Assembly: GCA_003255025.1 (NCBI GenBank)
Contig: QANY01008651.1
Location: 868,001 to 932,000 of the forward strand
From: Datisca glomerata
Taxonomy: Eukaryota > Streptophyta > Magnoliopsida > Cucurbitales > Datiscaceae
Length of the DNA stretch: 64,000 nt
Direction: 5' to 3'
Position numbers and translations under genes: made by a program. This document shows, piece by piece, positions 1-10,719 of this stretch; the stretch's first letter is position 1; the number at the start of each line of letters is the position of its first letter. The notes under the pieces were generated by a model. The model was not told the origin of the DNA. It ran no database searches and saw only the letters and a program-made list of their open reading frames with translations.

Positions 1-97
1 TTTTAACAACGTTGGTAAACATGCGTTTAGAAAAATGCCATGAAAACGCTAAGATAGCGTTTTTTGGCCGCTATCGTAGTTTTTTGTTGCTGTAATG
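1..97. mobile_element. 3' end of a CACTA-like DNA transposon (truncated by window edge)
   Basis: The last bases (TTTTTTGTTGCTGTAATG) resemble the terminus of the complete CACTA element at 23302-29624, which ends TTTTTTTGTTGTAGTG. Just inside the end both carry a 'ctatcgtag'/'ttatcgtag' motif and nearby 'atgccatgaaa' and 'tagcgttttt' motifs, which look like shared subterminal sequence. The start of the element lies outside the window, so the other TIR and the 3 bp target duplication cannot be checked. The terminal CACTA motif is degenerate (CATTA), so an old copy or a related Mutator-like end remains possible. Confidence 0.45.
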
Positions 98-477
98 TCG
101 TGTGGTTAGTCTTCAATTCAAAGATTTCGACTATAGCTATGTGTTTTATTCAACCATTTGAGAGTGAGAAGCACTAGTACAAGATCTGTTTGAAGTGAAA
201 ACACCTTAGTTGGAGTAGGGCCTAACCTCGTACGCATTCGGGATGTCCGAGCTCATTACTTGTGAAAGAATGTCACTCTTCAGGAGAACATCTTCAGAAT
301 TATCAAAAAGTATATAAACACGCTTATGTAATTTGTTCTGCAATGCAAAACAAAAATCACAATAACTAGAATTACATAATGTAATTTTGATATAATAAGA
401 AACTTTAATCTAAAAATATCATAAAAAACTTTAAGATAATAACCACCTATGGCCACTTCTTCATGAGACACAAATTA
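98..477. other. Unassigned intergenic sequence
   Basis: No convincing coding region, RNA gene or repeat structure was recognised here. A 63-codon minus-strand reading frame at 280-471 is hydrophobic, low in complexity and matches nothing I know, so it is treated as chance. The stretch separates the CACTA end from the Helitron-like element. Confidence 0.4.
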
Positions 478-734
478 TCTATACTATATATAAAAGTGTA
501 GAAGTTGAAAAAATATTTTTGGATATTTCTACCCCTAATTATTTTTTAAATTTCCTACATTATCCTTACAATGTACTTATTATTCTAATTATTCATATGA
601 AAGATTTATTTTAATTATTCTATATCTATTATCCCAATTGTTCATATGAAAAGTCTTGTTAACCACTTTGTTTAAATTATAAGAAAAATAAGTCACAAAT
701 AACTCAATAATTCTTTAGTTACATATCTTTATTA

Positions 735-1209
735 CCATTATGTATAAATCTTAAAAGACTAATTGTAAGCAAAAAAATTTCTCAAATTAACCAAATATTA
801 TTTTAGTTAGTATTTTTTTTTGCTAGTTTTATGTGTAAACTAATCTAATGAGCACTGAAAATAGTGAAAAAGAAAATTTCATTGATCAAAGGAATAAAAA
901 CACTATGTATGTATAACTACTTATTTTATGTTGTCATACTATATATAAAAGTGAGTAAAACTATTTTTGTACAACTTTATCCTCGTATTATTATTGAAAC
1001 TTCTTAATTACCTCTAACTTAGTATTAAATGCCATCATAGTAATTAAGTTTTTAATTAATTAACTAATTAATGGACATTATTTTTTATTTCAAGTTAGAT
1101 ATCTAATTAATTTTTTTACATTACGTATTATAATAGAAATTATGGTTAATAGAGATTAAAATTAATTGTAACCACATAACACATGGTTGAACATTTATAA
1201 AACTTATAT
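735..1209 (+). repeat. Direct repeat, copy A (~475 bp) in the Helitron-like element
   Basis: This unit is repeated immediately downstream at 1210-1695. Shared blocks in the same order include 'tgtataaatcttaaaagacta', 'ctaatgagcactgaaaat', 'tttcattgatcaaaggaat', 'acaactttatcctcg' and 'cacatggttgaacattta'. The copies differ by scattered substitutions and small indels, so the duplication is not very recent. Confidence 0.8.
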
Positions 1210-1695
1210 CCATTCTTATGTATAAATCTTAAAAGACTAATCGTAAGCAAAAAATATCTCAAGTTAATCAAATATTATTTTAGTTCATATTTTTTTTTGT
1301 TATTTTTCATGTGTATACTAATCTAATGAGCACTGAAAATAATAGTGAAAAATAAAATTTCATTGATCAAAGGAATAGAAACACTATATATATATATATA
1401 ACTACTTATCTTATATTGTCTTATTATAGATAAGAGTGAGTGAAAATATTTTGTACAACTTTATCCTCGCATTATTATTAAAATTTCTAAATTACTTCTA
1501 ACTTAGTATTAAATGACATCATAGTAATTAATTTTTTTATTAATTAATGGACATTATTTGTTTTCAAGTTAGATATCTAATAAATCTTATTACATTTTAT
1601 AATAGAAATTATGATCAAAATAAATTATGATTAATAGAAACAATAATTAGTTGTAACAATATAACACATGGTTGAACATTTATAAAATTTATATG
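1210..1695 (+). repeat. Direct repeat, copy B (~485 bp) in the Helitron-like element
   Basis: This is the second copy of the unit at 735-1209, in the same order and orientation. It contains a short TA tract (about 1386-1400) absent from copy A. Both copies end with 'gttgaacatttataaaa', and copy B then runs into the presumed Helitron 3' terminus. Confidence 0.8.
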
Positions 1696-1723
1696 CACGT
1701 TCAACGCTCGTCTTAAAAACTAG

Positions 1724-2869
1724 TTATGTAGAAATGATAAAAACAGAGTTTTTAATAGGTGAGTTAAGAAAGCAGCCAGGGAAAAAGGTTATAAAAATGA
1801 TCGGACTAACTATTTTAGTTACATATAGAACACAGACGCAACTAATTTAGTTATGCAACTAAACTAGTATTCTATTAATTATTAGAAATTAGTTACATAT
1901 GTGTTATATAAGTAACTAATTATATTAATTACTCTGACCATTTTCATAACTGAGATGGTCTCCCACTAGAAATCCATAGTAGCTGCCATGTCTTACCAAA
2001 ATCAACATGACCTAACGTAAAATGACCCATAATGATCTGAAAGAGATCAAAGGAAAAAAAAATCGAGCAGTGAAGATCAAAGACGTCTTTAATAGAATAC
2101 CCCTGCAATACCGAGGGACCAAAAATAGCAATAAAAAATTATATTATTTATTATTTTTCTCATTGTAATTTAGATAATTAATTAACATACTAAATGAAAA
2201 ACTTTTATTTTCAAGTAAACAAATTTTAACTTCTTAAAATTATAATTTGTTTTCCAAATCCTATCGATCCTACAGCATATAGGTTTCTACTAGAATAATT
2301 TAAGATTCTACCCAATCAGATGGTGAGAATAGCTAAAAATTTTAAGATCCTAATAATTTTAATTTTCGGTTCATTTGTATATCTAACAGTAGTTAATATA
2401 TATAGACTGAAGAGATCTAAAACGTTTAATTGACCGAGTCTCTACCACAGAAACTCATGCCTTGTTTTTATTCAATTTCATATTGAAGTGCCTCTTCCGT
2501 TTTGCTTAATCAAATGAATAACTAGTATTAGTAATCTGCGTCATGATTTTCTTATTAGACTGCTTAATCATTTAAAATATTGAGGCATGATTTTAATTGA
2601 GAAATACTCTGCCCAAATAATTGGATCACCTTTGATTTATTATGGGTTTAATGAGAATAAGCTAAATCCTAATGATTATTTGGACAAATCAGCTAAGTTG
2701 GATGCAAATCAGTCAAACTTCCATGAACAATAGAAAAAGTGGTTGACGTGATTTTGTTTCAGACGTTTATTTACAATTGACTTAATAATTATTATGTTTT
2801 GAAACACTTTTATTTATTGAAATAATAACTATTTTTGTTAATATTTACCATAATTGATCTTTGTAAATA
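1724..2869. other. AT-rich non-coding stretch with a possible MITE
   Basis: No gene is visible. About 1794-1953 has imperfect inverted ends (AAATGATCGGA at the left, the complement of AAAATGGTCAGAG at the right) and several internal 'agttacatat' and 'taactaat' motifs in both orientations, suggesting a ~160 bp MITE. A target duplication could not be settled. The remainder shows only AT-rich sequence. Confidence 0.3.
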
Positions 2870-3020
2870 AACGGAAGGAGCACCACAAAAAGAGACTCAA
2901 CCAGGAAAAAAAGAACTCACACAAACCCCTTAGCTAGCCTCGTTCAAACCTTTCCTGGTAAAACCTCAGTGGGGAAACCCAGAAAAAAAAAGAATACTAG
3001 TCAAAAACAAAGAATAACAA

Positions 3021-3659
3021 TTAGGAACTAAAACCGAAATCAGACACCCATACAAGAAGGGACTCCCTATAAACCTGATCATACCCCAAAGAATCCAGAT
3101 ACGCAAGATGATGCACAAACCTATTATAATCCTTGGAAATAAAATAAAATAAAAAACAATGAAAAAAAGAACAAGCTACTTTAATATCCTTAACAATGGT
3201 AGCAATCACTCTGTTTGAGACTAAACCACTCTTGAGTTATGAAATGAGATCCAACGAATCCGATTGAATGCAAAGAGAAACACCATCAGGTAAACCACAT
3301 TACTTCAGACCCCATCTGATAGCCAAAGCCTCAGCCATCAATGCATTTTCCACATGATATATATTCTTGTAACCCAGTCAGTAAATAGAATTATCCGGGT
3401 GGAATAGAACCCAACCCAAGCATCCTACATCATCCCAATAAGCAGCAGCAACCTGCATAACCTTATCTGCACCGCTCAGATTAAACTCCATCACTTGCAA
3501 GCACGTGATTCGAATTGCCTCAACAGGATCAACTAAACCAACTTTGAAACACGCATGGTTCCTACTCTTCCAAATCCTCCACAGCCCATAAACCACCCAT
3601 TGAAAACACTCCCCAGCCAAATCTATATGCATAATAGAGAAAACGGGCAACTTAACCAT
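3021..3659 (-). pseudogene. LINE RNase H domain remnant
   Basis: The readable pieces contain an 'AAAYWDDVGCLGWVLF' type start and, further on, residues resembling '...DSLDLISQLKSG' and 'NRFVHHLAYLDSLGYDQ', which follow plant LINE RNase H (RVT_3) domains. Such a domain would degrade RNA in the RNA/DNA hybrid during element copying. Frames are interrupted by stops and shifts, so no protein is expected. It lies downstream of the zinc-binding region of the same LINE. Confidence 0.7.
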
Positions 3660-3699
3660 ATGCTAAATCCATACCAAAAAGTAGGCCAAATCTCAAAGA

Positions 3700-4765
3700 A
3701 CGAATTCCCCTTTAATCTAAAAAACTAGAGAAAACGGGCAACTTAACCACAAAGCCCTAGCAAAATGACATCTGAAAAAAAAATGGACCTTTGATTCCTC
3801 TTCACAGTCACACATCTGACAAGAAGGATCAATATTCATTCCTCTTCTACATAAATCCGATCTGATCACAAAACCTCTATCACACCTCCAAATAAAATCT
3901 CTAATCTTCGGTGAAGCTTTGACATTCCAAATACCCTTCTAAATCACCCTCTTATCCACCTTGGAACTGCATTTGCAAGGAGATGAACTACCTAACTTAC
4001 CATTTTGATACAGAGACATTGCTACTTTATAGCCTGATTTGACACTATATTGCCCATCTTTCAAGTAATGCCAAACCAGAAGATCTTCATAATCAAATCT
4101 GCCGATTGGAATTTTCTAAATAATATCCACATCCTCGATCATGAAGAATTGGTTAAAGCTTCCAAGTCTCATTCAGAATTACTAATCAAATCACTAACAC
4201 AGCAAAAATGATTATTAGTGGGAGTAATAATTCAAAAACGATTACCGGTGGGAGTAATAATTCAAAAACTGCTCGGATGAGACACTGGGGGATTGGTCTA
4301 GATATTAATAAACCTCCCATTGCCCACTCTCCACCTAACACCGTGAGACAAGATCTTCCTACCCTCCAGCAAGCTCCTCCATCCCCATGACGGTCTCGAT
4401 CCCAGCTTGGCATTCATAAAATCACAATCCTTAAAATACTTGGCTTTCATAAACCGTGCAAGTAAGCTAGAGGGATTAGACAAAATTCTTCATCCATGCT
4501 TCACAAGCATAGCAACGTTAATGCACATCAGATCACACAAAGCTAAACCCCTATTATCCTTACTATCAGTAAGATTCTTCCAAGCCGCCCAAGTAATTCC
4601 CCTTTTGCTACCATTCAAATTCCACAAGAAATTGCACATACAAACACATAAATCATCAAGTAAAGTAACCAAAAACTTAAAGCATGTCGTAGCATAGCTA
4701 GGATTAGCTAGAGTAACAGCTTTAATCAACACCTCGCGATCAGCCACAGACACCTTCCTGACCAC
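3700..4765 (-). pseudogene. LINE RT thumb and zf-RVT region remnant
   Basis: The stretch 4490-4765 reads like the RT thumb/connection of plant LINEs, with 'REVLIKAVTLANPSYA' followed by 'ITWAAWKNL'. Around 4300-4480 'GVRWRVGNGRFI' is recognisable. About 3720-4090 shows a zinc-binding pattern (WNVKASPKIRDFIWR, then a Cys pair, CDCEEESKVHFFF and a final Cys). Several shifts break the frame, one beside the 30 bp repeat at 4210-4269. The domain normally lies between RT and RNase H, as here. Confidence 0.75.
4210..4269 (+). repeat. 30 bp tandem repeat, two copies, inside the LINE
   Basis: Two adjacent 30 bp units share 'tgggagtaataattcaaaaac' and differ only in their first part (gattattag versus gattaccgg). 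The repeat interrupts the degenerate zinc-binding region of the LINE. It is a local slippage or duplication event. Confidence 0.85.
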
Positions 4766-5814
4766 CCATAAAGCTTATTAATAATTTTGTCTTTAATCTC
4801 GTTGAACAACTTGATCTTAGACAAACCAAAATTAGATTCAAGCCCCAAGTACTTACCCAAATAATTATTGTGTCTCAATTTAAATAACAACCAAATCATT
4901 CTTAAGCTCCAAAGAAACACTTTTACTAAAGACAATGCAACTTTTCTCAAAATTAATAGATTGACCAGAAGCATACCATAACAACTTAGAGATCGACAAA
5001 ATTGTTCCAAACTCCCCTCTATTACCTCCACAAAATAAAGGATAATCATCAACAAAGAATAGATGAGAGATAGATGGACCTTGCCTCGAAGATTTACAAC
5101 CATGAATCTCCCCACTCTCCACAGCCCGACAAAGAAGGGAAGACAGAACCTCACCACACAGGATGAACAAGAAAGGGGATAGTGGATCTCTTTGTCTAAG
5201 CCCTCTTTATGCTCCAAAACTCTCAGAGTATCACCATTAGTTAACACCTGAAAAGTCACAGAAGAGATACAAGAATATATCCAACTACACCATTTGTCAG
5301 AAAAGCCCATCCTTTTAAGAGTTTGAATAATAAGCACCCACTCCATCCTATCATTGGCTTTCGACATATCCAACTTCAACACAACCTCCTTCCTACCTTT
5401 AATCGATGTAGACCGAATAGGATGCATAATTTTATGAGCCAGGAAAATATTATCCCCAATCCATCTGCCCTGGATGAACGCACTCTGAGATGGATTGATA
5501 ACTTTATCCATCACCAATCTCAGTCCATTAGTCAAAATCTTAGAAATGATTTTATAAGAAATATTAGAAAGACTAATAGGCCTAAGATTGGCCATAGAAA
5601 CAAGATTAGAGACTTTACGAAAAAGAATAATCAACATCTGATTTAGAGACTCAGGCAAAACCGCATTATTAAAAAAATCTAGGGCCATTTTAAAAAAATC
5701 ATCAGCTATAATATCTTTAAATTGTTGATAAAAACTAGCGTTGAAACCATCCAAACCTGGAAACTTATTCGGATTAATGTCCGCCAAAGCAGCATCAAAC
5801 TCACTTCTGTCCAA
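4726..5814 (-). pseudogene. LINE reverse transcriptase domain (362 codons open)
   Basis: This is the best preserved part of the LINE. Motifs in order are 'NPNKFPGLDGFNASFY' (conserved N-P-x-K-x-P-G-x-D-G), 'LRPISLSNISYKIISK', 'QSAFIQGRWIGDNI' and 'VVLKLDMSKANDRMEW' (usually SKAYDR). The catalytic FADD box appears in another frame near 5040-5060 as FVDD, so a frameshift of about one base lies between palm motifs (near 5170-5200). The enzyme would copy element RNA at a nicked target. It is inactive as it stands. Confidence 0.9.
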
Positions 5815-6130
5815 ATCCTTCTCCCACTATATTTTGTCATCGGCATTAAGCTTAGGAAGCAATCCCTACAGAGACTCATCAATATTAGGAGGATCTGAAG
5901 TCTGAAATAAATATTTAAAATACTATACCGCCACTATTTTAATTTCTTCATGCTCAGCACGCCATCTACCTTCCTTATCTTCCAACCCATGAATACGATT
6001 CAGTCCACGCTGCATCTTGACCTTGGTATGAAAAAATTTTGAGTTCTGATCACCTTCACGCAACCACTCCACTCGAGAACGATCTCTCCTGAATTTTTCT
6101 TCTTCATCAATGGCCTGATTAAGCAAAAAT
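5815..6130 (-). pseudogene. LINE endonuclease-RT linker remnant
   Basis: The frame at 5923-6126 contains '[20 protein letters not shown]', the hallmark linker of plant LINE ORF2 proteins just before the RT domain. The same segment occurs again in the duplicated block to the right, so the linker is present twice. Stops separate it from the RT frame. Confidence 0.85.
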
Positions 6131-6334
6131 TCAATGCTTCAAATTTTCTCTAAATCAGCCTTCTCATCCCCATGAAGAACCTGAAGTTGTTCTTCAAGTT
6201 TAGACTAATACACCTTAGAGTTTGTTGTTTGCTCCTTTTTCTTCCATGTAAACACTCTCTCTTTGACCATTTTCAATCTTGCAGGAACATAGACGAGATT
6301 ATTATGACCCAAACATCCCGTCCAAGCCTTCATC
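6018..6334 (+). repeat. 317 bp tandem duplication, copy 1
   Basis: The block from 'tgaccttggtatgaaaaaa' to 'gtccaagccttcatc' is repeated at 6341-6657, separated by only six bases. I counted only a few differences (for example gttctgatc/gttccgatc and attattatg/attattagg). The duplication therefore looks much younger than the LINE that carries it. Confidence 0.95.
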
Positions 6335-6340
6335 TCTCTT

Positions 6341-6657
6341 TGACCTTGGTATGAAAAAATTTTGAGTTCCGATCACCTTCACGCAACCACTCCACTCGAG
6401 AACGATCTCTCCTGAATTTTTCTTCTTCATCAATGGCCTGATTAAGCAAAAATTCAATGCTTCAAATTTTCTCTAAATCAGCCTTCTCATCCCCACGAAG
6501 AACCTGAAGTTGTTCTTCAAGTTTAGACTAATACACCTTAGAGTTTGTTGTTTGCTCCTTTTTCTTCCATGTAAACACTCTCTCTTTGACCATTTTCAAT
6601 CTTGCAGGAACATAGACGAGATTATTAGGACCCAAACATCCCGTCCAAGCCTTCATC
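6341..6657 (+). repeat. 317 bp tandem duplication, copy 2
   Basis: This is the near-identical second copy of 6018-6334. Copy 2 connects to the endonuclease side of the LINE (minus strand) and copy 1 to the RT side. The event therefore duplicated the end of the endonuclease and the linker. Confidence 0.95.
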
Positions 6658-7386
6658 ACTACACCCTTACAACCATCAAAAGATGCCCAACGCCTATTAT
6701 ATCTAAATATAGGCTTCCACTTATTAAAGTTTTGGCCCAAATTAAGGACTAGAGCCATGTGATCCAAACCACCAAGAACAATGTGCATTGGTTTAGACGT
6801 TCTATAATAAGGCCATCATTCTCACGTTTGTTCGTCCATGTAAAAGTGTTCCCAGCATAACCCAATTCAATAAGATCAACATTCATAATGAAAGAATTAA
6901 AAGCATCCATTGAACTGCAATTTTCGATAATATTACCCCATTTTTTCGAACAATTAGAGATCGTGTTAAAATCACCCATTAAAAGACAAGCTTGATCTGG
7001 CAAAATTAATCTATTCAGCAACATCTCCCATTGATTTAGCCTCACTGATTCAATGGTACTAGCATAAATACCAAAAAAATCACCAACGACAATTCTTATC
7101 AGTATTGTTAATGATCGCTTCAACAAAAAAAATCCCTATATTTAGCCACCATTAAAAGATTGTAATCATTCCATAATAAAGCAATACCACCACTCAACCC
7201 AACCGGATCAACTGTCAGACAAAATTACATCCCTAATTTGCATCTAATTATCTCCAACCGACTTGCTTTATTCTTTGTTTCAAATAACACTAACACATTT
7301 AGGGAGTGAAGCTTACAGAGATTCTTCAGAGAACCAACCATCAGGGAGCTCCTTACATCCTAAAAGTTCCAAGCACCAAGCTTCAT
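6500..7386 (-). pseudogene. LINE apurinic-type endonuclease domain remnant
   Basis: Minus-strand reading starts near 7386 with 'MKLGAWNF', matching the usual start of plant LINE ORF2, then 'SLKNLCKLHSLNVLVLFETK' with the catalytic E-T-K. Further on come 'GLSGGIALLWN', 'LLMGDFNTI' (GDFN) and 'DLIELGYAGNTFTWTNKR'. This domain would nick target DNA. Several stops and shifts inactivate it. Confidence 0.85.
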
Positions 7387-8230
7387 TGATCACCTTGGGG
7401 CCATTTTTGGCTGGCTTCCTCCACCATATCAACAACATCACCATCAAATTTCCTACCTTTATCCTCCAAAGAAATATTAGCCGAAGCAAATTCAAACTCT
7501 AATTCACCTTCATGCTTGTCCGACGATCCTTATAATATACGTTTATTCCCTTACATGAAAAGAACTCCCTCCGCACGCAACGTACGAACCGAACCACTAT
7601 TAGACATCAATTTTTTATTCGCCTTGGAATCAATCTTCACGTTGCAAGTAGTCTTCCTCACGGATTTTCCTTTCCTGGACCAGTTCTTTTATTCTCTCAA
7701 TTATCGGACCTAGGATGAACGGTTCAGGTTACGGCCCGGTAACCACTTGCACTTTAATCGGGTTGAGACTACCCGACTGCTGCCCAAGTCTTCCACTCCT
7801 CCAATTTCAATATTGACCAACTTTAAATCTGCCACCTTATCACCAATTAACCTCCCCCTTTTCTTATCCTTAAAACCTGCATAACCCTCAATCTTACTAC
7901 TCCCAGCTACACACTTAGTAACAACACAAGATTTATTCCAAAAAATAATGCCTTCCATTAAATCTCTATCCCCTAATTTTTCGTTCCTCAAAGAGCTGGC
8001 GTTGTAGTTACCCGGATTAGCCACTATCTTATTAGCTGTGCACTACAAGATTTAATCCTAAAATTATTGCTCCCCATCATATCTCTGACCCCCAAATTTT
8101 CCTTCTTGTTAGATTTTCCTTTAGAATTACCCGGATAATCCTTCACACCAAATTTTCCAAAATTTTTGGGACTGTGATTTGAAGTATTCGAATTACCATC
8201 ATGACCTTCTTCCATCACGTTCTTCATCAC
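7387..8230 (-). pseudogene. LINE ORF1 C-terminal part and ORF1-ORF2 region remnant
   Basis: Minus-strand frames here are short and low in complexity, rich in Asn, Lys, Gly and Ser (for example at 8024-8230). This is usual for the poorly conserved tail of plant LINE ORF1 proteins. No specific domain could be named; the assignment rests on position between the CCHC knuckle and the endonuclease. Confidence 0.5.
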
Positions 8231-9170
8231 TACCTGCCCTGAAAAATATCACCGGTCAGAGTAATGGTTATGAAAACGATTGGTCGGAGAAGTTCCTCGT
8301 CGGAAGCTACCTTTTTGTCCCCAACGATTTTCCTAGTATCCTTTATAGCTAGGGTTTGAAGCCATTAATCATACTTCTTCTCTACCTCTACCCTTGATCT
8401 TATCTCCTCTATCCTAACAATTCAGTGCATCTCTTCATGTCCTGAAAGGCCACAAATGAAAACAAAGTTTTGGCAAACATTCATATTTACACTAAATCCA
8501 CAGTTTGGATCCGGTATGTCTAATGAAAACTCCCCTAACCAACGGCAGAAGCATGATGATTTTGACTTTAACATGAATAAATTTCCTCTTCTCAACACCA
8601 TCATGAAAAATTCCTTCCTCTAAGTCAATAACTTTACCCAACCACTGGCCAATGATTTTACCGACGCTTTCACCCCTACACTCAAAGGCAACCCATGCAA
8701 TTGAATCTAAAAGGCACAAATACAAAATCAAAAAAAGAAAAATTCATCCCCATCTTCCAAGGAAGGAAAAGGACTAACTGATCATCAAATAACCAAGGAC
8801 CATTCTCCATAACAAAGGATAGATTATTCTCCTCGTGGAAAATAATCTGAAAAGTATTACTCTCTATTTCCAGGAATCAAACACCTACTTCCATGTTCCA
8901 AGCTTTCATCAAAGCTTCACGAAAACCCACCTTGCTGAGCCTCTTTTGCGTAAGAATTCTTGCTATAACACTTAGACGACAGGTTTCAACTTCTTTGAAA
9001 TTTGACACTTCTGCGATTTCAATCTCCTCCTCCTCTACTTTCGTTAGGGCTAGCTTCATAGCCATATCTTCTACCGAAATATTCATGTTACTATCATCAC
9101 ATTCATCGCCTTCTCTCATATTGGAAAAACACTTATGAAACGGCAAAGACAGAAGGAAGAAGATCAACAA
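8231..9170 (-). pseudogene. LINE ORF1 (DUF4283-like, CCHC knuckle) remnant
   Basis: The frame at 8877-9170 contains 'CRLSVIARILTQKRLSKVGF' and 'ALMKAWNMEVGV', typical of DUF4283 at the start of plant LINE ORF1 proteins. The next pieces read 'GKIIGQWLGKVIDLEEG' and 'EKRKFIHVKVKI', and then 'NFVFICGLSGHEE', a CCHC-like knuckle that has kept C-x2-C-x4-H. ORF1 proteins bind element RNA. At least two frameshifts and several stops interrupt it. Confidence 0.8.
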
Positions 9171-9240
9171 GAAATAAGAATAAACGAGAAGAAAAAAACA
9201 ACTCTCAAAAGTTAAGGAAACTAAGAGAGAAAACGTTATC

Positions 9241-9610
9241 TAGGAGAGAGGAAAAACACTAAGACATATTTCAAATAACAACATTTGTCAAATAAATATG
9301 ATTTTGAAATAATATTTTATGTTGCATTAAATCGTTAGCTTGTTGCAGTTTTCAATCTTATTTTTCATCATGATTATTATCGTTAAGTATAATAATCTAT
9401 ATATTCAGAGTTAATTTGTATATACGAGAAAAAATCTTATTTATAGGCTCGAGAAATGTATGCAGTCTGAAGTATGCGTAGTAAAAGAAAATATGAACAC
9501 TAGATTTATACGTAGACACATATACGTTAACAACTACTATTAACACTATTTACTATTGTGCAATATCTCATTTTTTTAGATTCAATCATACTAGATTAAT
9601 GCATATACAT
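9241..9610. other. Non-coding spacer with a repeat that recurs beyond the gypsy element
   Basis: No coding region was recognised. The segment 9511-9592 is about 80% similar, by eye, to 32458-32536 on the far side of the gypsy element (shared 'gttaacaactacta' and 'taacactatt'), in the same orientation. The last five bases before the gypsy LTR are TACAT. Confidence 0.5.
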
Positions 9611-10034
9611 TGGTAGATCCCAGTCAAAGTTATGAGAATTCTTGAAAGATAAAGTTCTACTCAAGGTGAGAACTAACCACAAGTGTTTTAATTGGAACAA
9701 ACTTACTTTTATTGATGACTTTGAAAGAGTTTAAATAACAATTGGAAATAAAAACTATTCCTAATTCTCATATCACAACTTTAAGAAATAGGAGACTAAC
9801 GGCTAAAAACAACAATATAGCCAAATTATTAAATTAAAAATAATAACCACTCGTCCTATTCTTCAGCAAGCTTGTGGACATGACTAACAATCTTGGACTT
9901 CTTCTTTGGCCACCTGTCAATCCAATTCTTCTCATTGCAATGTCTCGTGTAGTGTCTGTATGTGAAGTGAATTTTAATCCAAATACTTTGGATTCTTCAT
10001 AGGCATTCTTTGAGATCTTCTTGGTGGTTTACCA
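9611..10034 (-). repeat. Gypsy 3' LTR
   Basis: It matches the LTR at 32075-32457 along its length (blocks such as 'gtcaaag..atgagaattttc', 'gagaactgaccacaagtgttttaat', 'tccaaatactttggattcttc'). Lengths differ (424 versus 383 bp), mostly through indels. On the minus strand a purine run (AAAGGGAATGG) lies just before it as the polypurine tract. The element's pol frame continues about 60 bases into this LTR and ends in a stop after 'MPMKNPKYLD'. Confidence 0.93.
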
Positions 10035-10326
10035 ATACCATTCCCTTTGACTTGAACCTTGTCCTTAAGGTTTAGATTGTTAGTGTTTTCCCCATTGCAT
10101 CTTCTTCTAGAAATCTTTTCCATTTGATCAAGCTTTCTTCAATAAATTTGGACCCTTTATATACCCAACGTCTGTCTAAGGTTGCTTCTAGTTCCATTAT
10201 CAACTGTCCATCTTTGGCCACTAGAGATAATTCAGTACTACTAGTAATTGCATCACCTACTTTCTTCTTCAAGAGGGACACATGAAATACTGGGTGTGTG
10301 TAAGAACCTTGAGGAAGCTTGAGTTT
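10035..10326 (-). pseudogene. Gypsy integrase C-terminus with chromodomain-like end
   Basis: The minus strand reads 'THPVFHVSLLKKKVGD', then 'LDRRWVYKGSKFIEESLIKW', then 'EDA', the conserved integrase tail and chromodomain-like segment of chromoviruses, thought to guide integration to chromatin. A one-base shift after EDA breaks the frame. In the shifted frame the reading continues to the LTR and ends inside it. It is separated from the rest of the integrase by the copia inserted at 10332. Confidence 0.85.
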
Positions 10327-10331
10327 GTAAG
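10327..10331. repeat. Target site duplication GTAAG (left) of copia 1
   Basis: GTAAG immediately precedes the copia LTR and is repeated exactly at 21866-21870 after the right LTR. This fixes both boundaries and shows the LTRs start with TATTGAAG rather than the canonical TG. Confidence 0.93.
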
Positions 10332-10634
10332 TATTGAAGATAAAGAGTATGAAGAAGCCAAGTCATCTACCTAAGGAAGCTGCTTTCACTAAGCTATCGT
10401 TCCCCTTCAAAGCTTTACTGTCATGAAGCTTCTGTCAAAGTCTGTTATTGTACTTAGCTTAGTTAGCTTCTGTTATTCTTGTTAAAGCTCAACGAGCTTA
10501 GGTAGTTAGTTATCTCAGTTGTTCAGTTGTTGAGTTGGTATGTATCAATGAGTCTATATAAGCTCCTTCACTACTCTATTGTAAAGTAAATGATTCATTG
10601 ATTAGTGAAATACAGATTCTCTCAAATTCTATCA
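10332..10634 (+). repeat. Copia 1 left (5') LTR
   Basis: It shares blocks such as 'tgaagataaagagtatgaag' and 'gtcaaagtctgttattgtac' with the right LTR. It begins TATTGAAG and ends TATCA. Confidence 0.95.
10553..10562 (+). promoter_or_regulatory. Likely TATA box of copia 1 5' LTR
   Basis: The motif tctatataag sits about 70 bases before the end of the LTR, a plausible core promoter for element RNA. In the right LTR the same position reads tctatgtaag, so the box has been damaged there. Confidence 0.5.
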
Positions 10635-10647
10635 TGGTATTAGAGCT
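10635..10647 (+). other. Copia 1 primer-binding site
   Basis: TGGTATTAGAGCT starts directly at the LTR end and is complementary to the 3' end of plant initiator-Met tRNA apart from the usual TATCAGAGC having become TATTAGAGC. Confidence 0.9.
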
Positions 10648-10719
10648 TTAGTGCTTTCTCAAACTCACGATTTTTTCTTTTCTCTCCTTTCTTTCTTATT
10701 TGCATGAAGTCAAGCATCA

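Larger units (their letters stand above)
478..1723 (+). mobile_element. Non-autonomous Helitron-like element with internal tandem duplication
   Basis: The element starts TCTATACTATATATAAAAGTG directly after an A and ends CTAG directly before a T, as expected for insertion between A and T. The TC...TATATAAAAGTG start is typical of short plant Helitrons. Upstream of the 3' end, gcacgttcaacgctcgtc could be a decayed hairpin, but its pairing is weak. It has no Rep/helicase coding sequence, so it would be non-autonomous. Inside, 5'-end-like sequences recur near 934 and 1419. The weak hairpin is the main doubt. Confidence 0.5.
2870..9240 (-). mobile_element. LINE non-LTR retrotransposon, near full length, degenerate
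   Basis: Reading the minus strand, the order is ORF1 (DUF4283-like domain plus a CCHC-type knuckle), endonuclease, linker, reverse transcriptase, zinc-binding domain and RNase H, the usual plant L1-type order. The 3' end on the left has a non-coding tail containing a 'ccccactgaggttttacc' motif and ends near 2870. No clear poly(A) was seen. Numerous stops and frameshifts mean it cannot move on its own. It also carries a 317 bp tandem duplication at 6018-6657 and a 30 bp tandem repeat near 4210. End positions are approximate. Confidence 0.85.

Noticed and set aside
1794..1953. Perfect MITE with TIR and TSD
   Set aside because: Inverted ends are only partly complementary and no target duplication could be fixed, so it is only mentioned as a possibility.
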